A DNA stretch of 36,833 nt, taken from assembly GCA_013820875.1 (NCBI GenBank), contig JACDHS010000042.1, positions 1 to 36,833 on the forward strand, read 5' to 3'. The translations under genes were made by a program, and so were the position numbers. Below the pieces are notes generated by a model, which made no database searches, was not told where the DNA came from, and was given only the letters and a program-made list of their open reading frames with translations. Origin of the DNA: Verrucomicrobiota bacterium. GTDB taxonomy: Bacteria; Verrucomicrobiota; Verrucomicrobiia; Limisphaerales; JACDHS01. Below, in pieces: positions 16,371-25,582 of this stretch (position 1 is the first letter of the stretch; each line of letters begins with the position of its first letter).

Positions 16371-18968
16371 TCAACGTCCGAAAATGTTGTCTTCCAGTTG
16401 CTGAAGATTACTGCCTGTCGGATAAATAATTGGCGCGTTTGTCGATCCATCAAAAGAACCCCACACCCGTGTCATCGGATTGCTATCATTTAACAAAAAT
16501 CCAAGCCTAGGCTGGTTCAGGAACTGGTTCCCCAATCCGGCATTATAGTTGAAGTACATTGGAAAGTTTCGGTTGAACGTAATCGTGATTCGCGGGAAAA
16601 TGACACCGGGCCCTGCAAGGCCCGAATTTCCGTTTTCAGAACCGTTATGAATATTGCTATTGTCAATCCAGTTCCCTGTATCGGTTCGCGCGGCGGCTGT
16701 AAAGTTTAGATCATTTGCAGAGAAAACAATGTCGGGATGTGTGGCAGTTCGACGAACCACCTGATTGATCACTTGGTTGGAAACAATCACAGTATCCACG
16801 TATTCATTGGTAACCGAAAGGAACGCAGCCCCCACCAACGAATCGAAATGAACCCGCACAAACGTTAACTTATCAATCCCCGGACGAAGCCCGATACTAT
16901 TGGTCGGTGCCAACAATCCCACTGGATACACTTCAAAAATTCTGTTAGTCGCAAAGGTATATACCTCGCGTCGAATTCCAAAAATGTTAGTAGCAAGATC
17001 ATTTGTGCTAACAAATTCAATTGGGAAGACATTCAGGAAATAGTTGGTTTCGTTTCGAATGTAAGAAACGGTATTTGTTTGTTCAATACCCCCGTTTGCC
17101 AGATTGGTAAATACGATCGTATTCGTTACCGAGACGACATCTACCAATTGAGTCGACAGGATTTGATAACCAAACAAATTCGTAGGTACAATATAGATAC
17201 TGCCCACCGGAACATTTGTTAAAACAAGGCTTGATATAACATTTGTTGCAAATGGACTTCCAGCAGGATCATATGGATTAGGCGCTACAATGGTTTCCTC
17301 GACAAGAATTGTAGCGTTTGTCCCAATCGAACTGGAATCTCCAAAATTAGTAACAACATTGCCAAAAACGTAATTGTAGTTTGTGGCAATGTTCGTCGTA
17401 AAGAACCACTGATGATCGATACTATAGATCACTGCAGGATCCCACGGAGAATTGGTCAGGTAGGCAACGTAATTCGAACTAACAATATTTGTAAAGTAAC
17501 GATTGCTGGATAAAATCAGCAAGTCGGGATACAAACCCAGCAAGCTCCCCGGATCGTTGGTGCGCGACTGCTCGAAAAACGTAGTCAGGTCTGTGGTTAA
17601 CAGAAGCTCCAATTGAGAGGTGTTTGTCCGAATGGTGAATTGGGCTTCCGCGAAGAAATCTGTGTTGGTGCTAATAACCACGTTGGTAATAAGAGCGTCT
17701 GTCGAAAATATATCGGGAACGAAACGGACCAAATTTGTCGGCATAATGAAGAACTCACCATTTCTAATGAACTCCGTATCAAAGTATTCCTCGACAACGT
17801 TCGTCTGCACGGTAGGCATGAAAGGGTTATATTCCAAGGCCGGAACAATATCTAAAATCCGAACGTAAATCGGACGTTCGCTGTGTTCGTCATAAATCAC
17901 AACATTGCCAAACTCGTAATTGTAAAGAGTTACAATATTGGTTGTGTAGATTTCTTCGATTACCTGGACTGGATTCGCGGGGTAATTAGTAAAATAAGTG
18001 ATTCTGTTTGTCGTAATCAAGGCACCGAGACTTGCGTTTGTCCCAGTAATCCACAGATTGGTATACATTATGTTGGTGGCATAAAGATCCGCTACTGTAT
18101 TCGTTGTATTCTGCGATTGCTTGAGTAATTCGGCAAGATCGAGTGTCAGCAATTGAATCGGATTTAGAAGGTTTGTATGCACAACCCGGACATCTGGAAG
18201 AAGTTCCTCAACGTTGTAGTTGTTCGTTTGCAGCAAGTACTTCAGCCCACCCGCGTCATCGCGTGTGAAACCAGAGAAATACGCACCGGGCTGGAAAACT
18301 GTCGAAACCGATGAAACTGCTCCACTAGCAAAAAACTCTGTAGCATCCAATGGCTCTACCAGTGGATAAGCTCCAATGGGAGGGCCAGCATCCTGAATGT
18401 CAATAATCGTACTATATGTGTAAATTTTACCGTTAATGTTGGGCGTGGGCTCATATGAATAAGGATCGAAATTTCGCTGAATGACGTGGTAGTTTGTCAA
18501 CCCTGGAAACACAACACGCTCCCGCAACCGCCAAACACCAACATCAGGATCCGCCAACCCCATTTCTTCTAGAAGCAAATGCATCCCAAAAGATTTGATA
18601 TCGTAAATCTGCAATGACTGAGCACGATAGTTGAATCGCTGACTTTCCAACGGAAAATCGTCCAAATTCATTTGAGAGGCAGGAGGGAGTGCATTGAAAA
18701 TGGCGATCCCTTCTTCGATTGCTTTAACACCGTTTGTCCCAAAATAATTGATGAAAGAAGAGTCAAAACCATAAGTGACAATAGGTGTATTCCAGCGATA
18801 CTCCTCATCTCTGTTCATCCAACCGCCTATGTCACCGGGTTGATCATAATTCAACCTCCTGGTCTGCCACGACTCCAAAGGACCGAGCAGGGAAAATGCC
18901 CAGGTCGCAGGCGCAACGAAACAGAAGAAACCAACCAGAACTAAAAAACTAATTTTTTTAAATCGCAT
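16371..18968 (-). CDS. Large exported Asn/Thr-rich protein with a duplicated ~185-residue module
   Basis: A protein of about 865 residues from the ATG at 18968 (the frame is open to a TTG at 19001, inside the upstream stop region). MRFKKISFLVLVGFFCFVAPATWA is a clear signal peptide. An N-terminal domain of about 200 residues (TPIVTYGFDSSFINYFGTNG) vaguely recalls matrixin-like exported proteins, but no HExxH zinc motif is present. Two related modules follow. The first has YNYEFGNVV (about 349-357) and FFIMPTNLV (about 406-414). The second has YNYVFGNVV (about 531-539) and IYIVPTNLF (about 591-599). Their starts also match (PIQLLTLDLAELLKQSQNTT and TSQLELLLTTDLTTFFEQSR). The protein is very rich in T-N dipeptides. 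Codons are AT-rich compared with glnD. I do not recognise its function. Confidence 0.75.
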   Translation of the reverse strand: MRFKKISFLVLVGFFCFVAPATWAFSLLGPLESWQTRRLNYDQPGDIGGWMNRDEEYRWNTPIVTYGFDSSFINYFGTNGVKAIEEGIAIFNALPPASQMNLDDFPLESQRFNYRAQSLQIYDIKSFGMHLLLEEMGLADPDVGVWRLRERVVFPGLTNYHVIQRNFDPYSYEPTPNINGKIYTYSTIIDIQDAGPPIGAYPLVEPLDATEFFASGAVSSVSTVFQPGAYFSGFTRDDAGGLKYLLQTNNYNVEELLPDVRVVHTNLLNPIQLLTLDLAELLKQSQNTTNTVADLYATNIMYTNLWITGTNASLGALITTNRITYFTNYPANPVQVIEEIYTTNIVTLYNYEFGNVVIYDEHSERPIYVRILDIVPALEYNPFMPTVQTNVVEEYFDTEFIRNGEFFIMPTNLVRFVPDIFSTDALITNVVISTNTDFFAEAQFTIRTNTSQLELLLTTDLTTFFEQSRTNDPGSLLGLYPDLLILSSNRYFTNIVSSNYVAYLTNSPWDPAVIYSIDHQWFFTTNIATNYNYVFGNVVTNFGDSSSIGTNATILVEETIVAPNPYDPAGSPFATNVISSLVLTNVPVGSIYIVPTNLFGYQILSTQLVDVVSVTNTIVFTNLANGGIEQTNTVSYIRNETNYFLNVFPIEFVSTNDLATNIFGIRREVYTFATNRIFEVYPVGLLAPTNSIGLRPGIDKLTFVRVHFDSLVGAAFLSVTNEYVDTVIVSNQVINQVVRRTATHPDIVFSANDLNFTAAARTDTGNWIDNSNIHNGSENGNSGLAGPGVIFPRITITFNRNFPMYFNYNAGLGNQFLNQPRLGFLLNDSNPMTRVWGSFDGSTNAPIIYPTGSNLQQLEDNIFGR

Positions 18969-18988
18969 AGGACGAACGCAAGATTGTA

Positions 18989-20893
18989 TTAGCGTAAACA
19001 AATGACCCGATAAAATGCGGGATCTTCTTCTGCACTGATTTGAATCAAATCAAAATTCCCGTAAGCAAAGCGAGGTGTTCCCACATTGCTCCAGCCCGTC
19101 AAATTACTCGCACGCTGCACCTGATAGACAAATCCCAATTGAGTATTCCATGAAAACCGCATCCCTTGCAACGTTCTCTGCATGTGTGTTTTAAGAACAC
19201 TGGCTGCGTCCATCGGGTTTGTGCCTGCTAAAAACTCTGCAAAATTGGATGCGCCATCTCCGTCGGAATCAGTATCACCAGCAGGCCAATCTGCGGGATT
19301 ATCCCCCCAAATGGATGCCTGCCAATCATCCGGCAAGCCATCACCATTCAAATCTTCACCCCAAGTACGCCCCTCTACCGGAGCAGACAATGGCGACCGC
19401 CGACCATCAGTCAACTCATACAACAGGCGAAAAGTATAATGAGTTCCAGGCGAAAGATTAATGACCGCGATTTGCATCCCTGTCACGATCATGGGAGAAG
19501 AAAGCCCACCATCCATGTGAAGTTCGTAGAAAGCGACTGGATAGCCCGACAATTCAGGCCATGTGACGCTGAGTTCAGTGGAACTCAACGCCGAAATGTA
19601 AGGTGAATCTGGGGGATAAAGACCACCATTTTCTCCTTGCACAACATAGCGTTGCGCAAATAGGTCGAGACTTGCCGTACCACCAATAAAGCTGGACCAA
19701 GCAACCAGAAAACGCCCAGTCTCATCTGCGGCAACAGTCGGTTGGATTTGCCTATTGATGCTCGTTGTGTTGATTTGGATTTCGTTTCCAGCAAGGTCGC
19801 CGGCAGAAGTCAGCAAACGACCAAATACCCCGTCATGAGAACCATCTTGTCCGAGACTGGTCCAGACCACCAACGCGTTTTCATCATGGCTGGCCAGTTT
19901 AGGAGCAAATTGGTCTCCGTTTCGATATGTATTCACTACAACCGGTGCGCTGATCGGTGAATTATTCACATCGAAGGCCCTGGCATATATATCCCAACTG
20001 TTCGTGTGCGCAGGTGTTAATTGTCCCCACGCAACCAGAAAACCACCAGATTCTCTCGCCGCTACAGATGGCTGCGACCCAATTGCATCCAGAGCACTGA
20101 GTTGAAACTCATCGGAAAGAGGCAATCCCACAGGACTAAACACCCGCCCCATGATATCAACCACATGAGAACCAGCGTTGGTCGCGCCAACACCACTCAA
20201 TCTCTCAGAGGCCCAGACAAGAACAAAGTTACCATCAGCGAGAGCAGCGACGCTTGGATTTCGCTGATTCAGATGGGTGGTTTGGTTGACCTGGAGGTCG
20301 CTGCTTAATGACACACCTTCTGGGGAGATCACCTTAGCGTAAACGCCCTGCAAGCTGCCGTCCTGCCCCTGGCTCGACCATGCGACGACCAAATTCCCAT
20401 CATTCAAACATGCAATGACCGGGTGCGCCTGCTGTTGGTTTGTGTAGGTATTAACCAACAAATCTCCCGTCGCGAATATTCCATTAGAACCCAGGATGCG
20501 AAGGTAAATTTCCTGCATTCCGATTGAACCACCCTGCCAGACAAAAGCGACCCCGCCGTCGTTCAGCAATGCAGCTTGTGGGTTTTCCTGCTCCCCAACT
20601 CCGATTTCATTAATGCGAAATGAATTGTATTCCCCGGACAAACTACTGCCCAAGCGGCGGGCACTGATGCCGGCACCAAAGCCATCGGTCACGTTATCCT
20701 GCCAAACCACCCACCCGCCGTCCGGGCCTATAGCGACATGACTCGCCACCTGATCCCCAGGCAAGGTTCCGATGATTGCATATTCGCCAGCAAGCGTTGT
20801 AAAGTTGTTTTGACCGCCTACTGCAGTTGCAAAGACGACAAAGCTGAGCGAAATCGCACAGAATGCTGAACGTAAAAAAATACAGCTACGCAC
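18989..20893 (-). CDS. Large exported 7-bladed beta-propeller protein with FN3 and calcium-loop modules
   Basis: A 634-residue protein starting at GTG 20893, with a signal peptide (FLRSAFCAISLSFVVFATAVGG). Residues about 45-420 hold seven repeats, each with a 'DGGFVVAWxSxGQDGS' core: WVVWQD, VAFVWQG, LVVAWSS, FVLVWAS, FLVAWGQ, LVVWTS and FLVAWSS. They are spaced about 50-60 residues apart, which predicts a seven-bladed propeller. Next comes an FN3-like domain (PPDSPYISALSSTELSVTWP, about 425-510), then DLNGDGLPDDW and DSDGDGASNFAEFLAGTNP calcium loops of the thrombospondin-3/dockerin kind. A C-terminal beta domain ends in AFYRVICLR. It leads a run of three exported-protein genes 20 nt apart. 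It probably acts on the cell surface or outside the cell; function unknown. Confidence 0.8.
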   Translation of the reverse strand: MRSCIFLRSAFCAISLSFVVFATAVGGQNNFTTLAGEYAIIGTLPGDQVASHVAIGPDGGWVVWQDNVTDGFGAGISARRLGSSLSGEYNSFRINEIGVGEQENPQAALLNDGGVAFVWQGGSIGMQEIYLRILGSNGIFATGDLLVNTYTNQQQAHPVIACLNDGNLVVAWSSQGQDGSLQGVYAKVISPEGVSLSSDLQVNQTTHLNQRNPSVAALADGNFVLVWASERLSGVGATNAGSHVVDIMGRVFSPVGLPLSDEFQLSALDAIGSQPSVAARESGGFLVAWGQLTPAHTNSWDIYARAFDVNNSPISAPVVVNTYRNGDQFAPKLASHDENALVVWTSLGQDGSHDGVFGRLLTSAGDLAGNEIQINTTSINRQIQPTVAADETGRFLVAWSSFIGGTASLDLFAQRYVVQGENGGLYPPDSPYISALSSTELSVTWPELSGYPVAFYELHMDGGLSSPMIVTGMQIAVINLSPGTHYTFRLLYELTDGRRSPLSAPVEGRTWGEDLNGDGLPDDWQASIWGDNPADWPAGDTDSDGDGASNFAEFLAGTNPMDAASVLKTHMQRTLQGMRFSWNTQLGFVYQVQRASNLTGWSNVGTPRFAYGNFDLIQISAEEDPAFYRVICLR

Positions 20894-21048
20894 TTTGCAA
20901 TCCTATCAGGTTAAAGATTAATATGTCCATCTTATTGTCGGAGAAACCGGAGCGACCAAGGTCTGGTGCGCAACTCGGGCACTTCTATCCGACGAGTTCG
21001 TGTTTACAAGACAATGGCTGGTTGTTTTTCGCACAAAAATTTAAAGTT
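20894..21048 (-). promoter_or_regulatory. Presumed promoter region of the exported-protein operon
   Basis: This 155-nt gap precedes the first cistron of the three-giant-protein plus coaE run and follows the prepilin gene. It is AT-rich close to the GTG start. An inverted repeat AACTCG...CGAGTT flanks 15 nt near 20972-20998. No confident -35/-10 pair or Shine-Dalgarno sequence is visible. The assignment as promoter is by position only. Confidence 0.35.
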
Positions 21049-21855
21049 TTATTTCAAAGCAGATGTCGCTTCGGCTAACCGTTCCCAATCTTTATTCTGC
21101 CCGGACGGCGCTTGGATTGGCGCAGACCAGTTCGGTGAATTCCAATTCCGCATCTCACGGTCTGTCAGCCTCCATGCTTCGACGTGACCATCCGCAAATG
21201 AGAGAACATAGCTTGAATCATGCCGCTTATTGGCTGGCATACTAACGAATTTCCCCGATGGGCCTTGCCGAAGAAAGAACTTACCATCGCTAATACTGTC
21301 TTCGTGCTCATCGAGCAGAACAGCCAACCCTGCCGGAGAAGGGCGCGTAATATCAGTGAACTTTCGATAGATCCGATAATCCCCCTGGTTTTGGCCGGAA
21401 ACGTTCAGCCCATTAATCCAACCGTTCATTGAGTAACTGCGCGTGCGGGGAACTCCATCCATGCGACTGTTGTCCGCCGGGCAACGGTAAATGGATAAAG
21501 ATTTGTGGAATTGGTATAATTTGCTTTGCACGATCAAATTAAAATTGGTGGCTTCTTCCGGTTTTCGCATATCACCGAGAACCCACACCTCTTCATTCGG
21601 GGTGGGGGTCAGACCCCTGGGCTCACACCGAAGCAGATTGTCTTTGTTCTCATGGGAATACATGGTCCAAGCCAGTGTCAATTGCTTCAAATTGTTCAGG
21701 CAAGACGCTCTCAGTGCTTTTCCCTTAGCTTTCGACAACGCCGGCAGCAGCATTCCAGCGAGAATCGCGATGATCCCGATCACAACCAGCAACTCAATTA
21801 GCGTGAAGGCCGCGCCTGATGAGTGAGTCTCACGCTTTTTAAATGCGTTCTTCAT
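21049..21855 (-). CDS. Prepilin-type protein, H-X9-DG family
   Basis: A 268-residue type II secretion/type IV pilin-like protein. The N-terminus has the class III prepilin signature: a short positively charged leader ([17 protein letters not shown]), then [20 protein letters not shown]. The leader peptidase should cut before Phe, with Glu at +5 and a 20-residue hydrophobic helix after it. The globular part follows (about 60-245). Near the end, [13 protein letters not shown] contains the H-X9-DG motif (His, nine residues, Asp-Gly). This motif defines a large subfamily of prepilin-processing-associated proteins in Planctomycetes and Verrucomicrobia. No prepilin peptidase is in this window. It could be the pilin-like subunit for the nearby PilM/secretin cluster; that is inference, as many genomes carry dozens of such genes. 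Confidence 0.92.
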   Translation of the reverse strand: MKNAFKKRETHSSGAAFTLIELLVVIGIIAILAGMLLPALSKAKGKALRASCLNNLKQLTLAWTMYSHENKDNLLRCEPRGLTPTPNEEVWVLGDMRKPEEATNFNLIVQSKLYQFHKSLSIYRCPADNSRMDGVPRTRSYSMNGWINGLNVSGQNQGDYRIYRKFTDITRPSPAGLAVLLDEHEDSISDGKFFLRQGPSGKFVSMPANKRHDSSYVLSFADGHVEAWRLTDREMRNWNSPNWSAPIQAPSGQNKDWERLAEATSALK

Positions 21856-21916
21856 GCTCAGCCCGACAGATTAACAACAAAAAACCGACAAAAAAGCTTA
21901 ATCTAAGATCCGTGAC

Positions 21917-22849
21917 TCAAAGCAACGAATCCTGTTGCGGACCTAGTTTTCTTTCCAATTCCTGTTGAAGCGTTTTGAAACCCCATTCTTTATAGCATTC
22001 AAGCAATAATTGAGTCTCAGGCGCCGCAATCGCCAAATCGTCACAACAGAGAACATCCGGCAAATTGTCGTGTAGCTGAATCAAATCACGATTTCGCTTC
22101 AACAAAGGCTCCGAAGCTTTCAATGCTGCCTGAATTCGAGAGGAACTCACCTCATCCAAGCGCCTGTAAAGTTCTTCAATGGAACCAAATTGCTTCAGCA
22201 ATTTGGTTGCCGTGCCCGGACCTATGCCAGGCACTCCCGGAATATTATCGACGGTGTCCCCAATTAAACTAAGCCAGTCAACGATTTGCGAAGGTTCGAC
22301 TCCTGTCTTGGTGCGAACATCCTCCACTGTCCAAACCTTTGGTTCTTTGTCGTTTGGATTCAATAGACCAACATTTGCGTCTATAAGCTGGAGGAAATCT
22401 TTATCGGAACTGGCAATGACGACGGAGAAATCTTCCCTCACGGCCCGCTTCGTAAGAGTCGCAATCCAGTCATCTGCTTCGATTCCGTCCCGGTGATAGG
22501 ATCGAATGTTTGCCGCCTTCAGAAAACGCACAATTTCGTCCATCTGCATTTCCAGCAAGGAAGGCATTGCGGGACGATGTGTCTTATACTCGGGATGCAA
22601 GGCCATCCGTTCGGATGCCAAGCCGCCGTCCCATACGACCATTTGATGGGTCGGTTGCAGGAATGCCTGCATTTTCCCCAGCATCCGGATAAAACCATAA
22701 ATGGCGTTGGTAGGCTTGCCAGTCACCGGAGAGGCGAGCTGGCGAATTGCATAAAACGCCCGATACGCATACGCATGTCCATCCACGATGAACAGGCGTT
22801 TTGCAGAAGGCTGCTCGGCAGTCTGTTTGGACACGTTATCCAGTGACAT
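21917..22849 (-). CDS. Stand-alone 5'-3' exonuclease (PolA N-terminal/flap nuclease family)
   Basis: A 310-residue nuclease matching the N-terminal exonuclease domain of DNA polymerase I, without the polymerase. It starts its fold with LFIVDGHAYAYRAFYAI (metal-binding Asp), then WDGG, then the helical arch region EYKTHRPAMPSLLEMQM. DGIEADDWIATLTK and VVIASSDKDFLQLI carry the conserved acidic residues, with an H3TH motif and PGVPGIGPGTATKLLKQF afterwards. It should cut 5' flaps during replication and repair. The ATG at 22849 is 33 nt after the secretin stop, so it is probably the last cistron of the pilus-like cluster. That placement is unusual but the spacing is clear. Confidence 0.9.
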   Translation of the reverse strand: MSLDNVSKQTAEQPSAKRLFIVDGHAYAYRAFYAIRQLASPVTGKPTNAIYGFIRMLGKMQAFLQPTHQMVVWDGGLASERMALHPEYKTHRPAMPSLLEMQMDEIVRFLKAANIRSYHRDGIEADDWIATLTKRAVREDFSVVIASSDKDFLQLIDANVGLLNPNDKEPKVWTVEDVRTKTGVEPSQIVDWLSLIGDTVDNIPGVPGIGPGTATKLLKQFGSIEELYRRLDEVSSSRIQAALKASEPLLKRNRDLIQLHDNLPDVLCCDDLAIAAPETQLLLECYKEWGFKTLQQELERKLGPQQDSLL

Positions 22850-22882
22850 GTCGCAGCAGGTAAACTCCGCGCAAAGACGCTT

Positions 22883-25543
22883 TTATTGACCAATGGCGGC
22901 TTGCGATGGAATCGCTGTCCGCGCAAATGGAAGATCCTCATCCGCATGCACGCGCCTGCCAGAAGGATCAATGATCGTCGGGGTCACAAAAATCACCAAG
23001 TTGCGCTTGTCTGAAGTTTGCGACTCGCTGCGGAACAAACGTCCGACATACGGGAGGTCGCCGAGCATCGGAACCTTGTCTTTGATTTTCCGGATATTCT
23101 CAGAAATCAGGCCACCCAGAACGATCGTCTGCCCATCGTAAACAATGCAACTGGTCGTCACTTGCCGAATTCGCATCCGCGGCAGAGGAAGCGACACAGT
23201 CAAGCTTTGACCTTGTTGCGTGACAGCAGACGGAACAAAGTCACCGGGGTCTTCATAGCCGAGGAACTCGGTCAACGTCGGAATGAGTGTCATCTGAATC
23301 GAGTAACCATCCGCTGAGACATATGGAATAACGTCCAGGACAGGACCAAACGGAATGGCAGCGACGTCAAACGTAAACCTTGGCTGGCTATTCTGAATAA
23401 TAGTATCACTGCCTGAGGCCGGAGCTGAGCTTTGATTGTCATCTGATTCAACCCCAACGACGATGGTGCGAAGATCCAAAACAGAAATTTGAGCCTGGCG
23501 TCCGCTCAAAGTAGTTACCCTTGGTGCGGAAAGGACGTCCGCGCCGCTCCGTTGTTCCAACGCACGGATGACCACCCTAAACTGCGGATCAGTTAAGATC
23601 CCACTGATCGTGCCCAATTCAGGAATGGATGCGTTGTTCGCGCCGAATTGGTTACGTACCCCCGAGCTAACCAAGCCGTCAGAGGTTCGAGGAAATTGGG
23701 TTGCAGGCCCGACGAATCCCGGACCAAAGCCTGGTCCCGGAAAAATACCACTTGGATTGGCCGGACTCGGCTGACCGGCAAAGGAAGGTGCGGTGCCACC
23801 TTGTCCACCGATACGACCTCCAGCCGCAAGCGTGTTGCCCAGGAACCAATCAAAGCCGAGCGCCTTGCTGTCTTCCTGCCCGATTTCGGCAAATTTCGCT
23901 TCGATTGTAACCTGAGGGGGGGGAGTGTTGAGACGCTGGACAGCCACCTCGATGATTTCGAGATCCTGCAAGCTTCCACGGACAATCAAATCCCCGGATC
24001 TATCGTTGAAGAAAACGCTTTTGGGGGGATCCAGAATCACTCCGGTAGAACTGAAATATTCGCGCACAAGATCGTTGACGGATCGCAAAGTATTGGTTCT
24101 GGTCACAAAATTCAGCCCAACACCACCGCCACCACCACCGCCGCCACCACCCTGGCTGATTTGACTGATCATAACTCGAGGCAAACTGAAGGAACCGCTT
24201 TCCTGACCGCCACCACCACCACCGCCCCCACGACCACCACCACCACCTCCGCCTGAACTGTTAATTTGATCCCCAAGACTCAATGCGCCGACGCTTTCCA
24301 AACCTTGCAGAAACGTATTTGGATCAACCCGAAAAGACCGGGTGAAAAGAGGTGTGGGTTCGGGTGTTCGCGGAGAGAACACAATCGCATAATCGCGGAT
24401 TTCGTAACGAATAGGCTGGTCCGCCGATGTCACGATTGCATCCAGAACATCTGTCATTCTCAAATTACGCAACGGCGGGTTCAATTTCACCGTGACCGTA
24501 GCAATGTCCATGGCCGGCTCAATTTGTTCGATAATTACCGGCGGAGCATAAGGATCGGTCGGAAGAGTTGGGAAAGCTCCAGAAGCATCGCTGTGCGGAT
24601 TGACCATGAAATTGAGACCAAGCCGATCTGGATCGCGCTTGATCGATTCATCTGTTAGATGTTTCAAAACCTCAACCAGCGGCAAACCATCGTAGCCGAC
24701 TTCATTCAAGCGAATCGAATTCAGCTTGCCAGCGATTTCCTGGCGCTGCGGACTGGTATTAACAACGTCTCTTTGGTTTATGACAGGGTTGGGGAATGGC
24801 AGTTGATCCCGCTTTACTGCTGGAGCCCACGCGGTCTTCACTTCGACCATTGCATCGCGAGCGACCAATTCCTGGTCACGAATCTGGCGGCCAAAGCGCT
24901 GGTCTCGGATTAATTGCAGAAAATAATTGGCTGCCCTGTTATCAGGTTCAACTTGAAGGGCTTGCCGGAGCTTGGTTTCCGCTTCATTGATGTGACCTGC
25001 TTCAAACAATAATTTACCATCATGCACCAACGTCCCGGCGGTGATTTTTTCGGCTTGGAACTCGGGAATTCTTGCCAGTGCATCAGGGCTTGGCACCATT
25101 CCGCGCGACGCACTAATTGCCTTGTCGTTTTCCAGTTTGAACTTAAGCGCTGCGGCACTTTGTGGATTCACGCGCAAGGCGCTTTTGATTTGAGAGTCTG
25201 CTTCCTGAAGATCACCCCGACGGCGTGCTTGCTCTGCCAATTGGAGGCGGAGGTTCACCAATCCCTCAACAACTGCAGCTTTATCTGCCTCAACCGTTCC
25301 GCCAACCAACCCTACCCGCGGAAATAAAGCCCAGGCATCTTCATAAGCTTTGGCGGCTTCCACCAATCGGCCCTGGCGTTGCAACGACTGAGCATCTACC
25401 AGCTTCATTCGCAGCAGACGAATAGCCTCCTGACGACGCACAGCCTCCTCTTCCGCCAAAACTGCGGGCGCAGGTTGGGCCTGAAGAACGGCGGTATTAA
25501 ATAAAAAGATTAGTCCTAGGGAGGATACAACTGCTCTCATCAT
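22883..25543 (-). CDS. Secretin (type II/IV pilus outer-membrane channel), Amuc_1098-like, with polyglycine tracts
   Basis: An exported protein of about 886 residues. The signal peptide is MMRAVVSSLGLIFLFNTAVLQAQ; ATGs lie at 25543 and 25540, and the frame opens at a TTG at 25552. Residues about 30-220 are TPR-like helices (LQRQGRLVEAAKAYEDAWAL; LFEAGHINEAETKLRQALQV). Residues about 280-395 form an STN/N0-like domain. Two polyglycine tracts follow, around 431-446 and 465-474, then an N-domain (RTNTLRSVNDLVREYF...FNDRSGDLIVRG). The secretin domain covers about 545-870: VTIEAKFAEIGQED, SGADVLSAPRVTTLSGRQAQ, VLDVIPYVSADGYSIQMTLI, and GQTIVLGGLISENIRKIKDK with VPMLGDLPYVGRLF, the family fingerprint. 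It forms a gated ring in the outer membrane. It lies in the same order as Akkermansia Amuc_1098. Confidence 0.92.
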   Translation of the reverse strand: MMRAVVSSLGLIFLFNTAVLQAQPAPAVLAEEEAVRRQEAIRLLRMKLVDAQSLQRQGRLVEAAKAYEDAWALFPRVGLVGGTVEADKAAVVEGLVNLRLQLAEQARRRGDLQEADSQIKSALRVNPQSAAALKFKLENDKAISASRGMVPSPDALARIPEFQAEKITAGTLVHDGKLLFEAGHINEAETKLRQALQVEPDNRAANYFLQLIRDQRFGRQIRDQELVARDAMVEVKTAWAPAVKRDQLPFPNPVINQRDVVNTSPQRQEIAGKLNSIRLNEVGYDGLPLVEVLKHLTDESIKRDPDRLGLNFMVNPHSDASGAFPTLPTDPYAPPVIIEQIEPAMDIATVTVKLNPPLRNLRMTDVLDAIVTSADQPIRYEIRDYAIVFSPRTPEPTPLFTRSFRVDPNTFLQGLESVGALSLGDQINSSGGGGGGGRGGGGGGGGQESGSFSLPRVMISQISQGGGGGGGGGGVGLNFVTRTNTLRSVNDLVREYFSSTGVILDPPKSVFFNDRSGDLIVRGSLQDLEIIEVAVQRLNTPPPQVTIEAKFAEIGQEDSKALGFDWFLGNTLAAGGRIGGQGGTAPSFAGQPSPANPSGIFPGPGFGPGFVGPATQFPRTSDGLVSSGVRNQFGANNASIPELGTISGILTDPQFRVVIRALEQRSGADVLSAPRVTTLSGRQAQISVLDLRTIVVGVESDDNQSSAPASGSDTIIQNSQPRFTFDVAAIPFGPVLDVIPYVSADGYSIQMTLIPTLTEFLGYEDPGDFVPSAVTQQGQSLTVSLPLPRMRIRQVTTSCIVYDGQTIVLGGLISENIRKIKDKVPMLGDLPYVGRLFRSESQTSDKRNLVIFVTPTIIDPSGRRVHADEDLPFARTAIPSQAAIGQ

Positions 25544-25582
25544 GGGTTTCAATTCTGATTTTCAAAAGCCGCTAGGCGACTT

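Noticed and set aside
16371-18968. Zinc metalloprotease (matrixin-like) assignment for the 865-residue protein
   Set aside because: The N-terminal region only loosely recalls such proteins and has no HExxH motif. MHLLLEEMGLADP is not a zinc site.
23925-24256. Plus-strand open frames with polyproline, polyalanine and polythreonine
   Set aside because: They are antisense shadows of the polyglycine tracts of the secretin gene.
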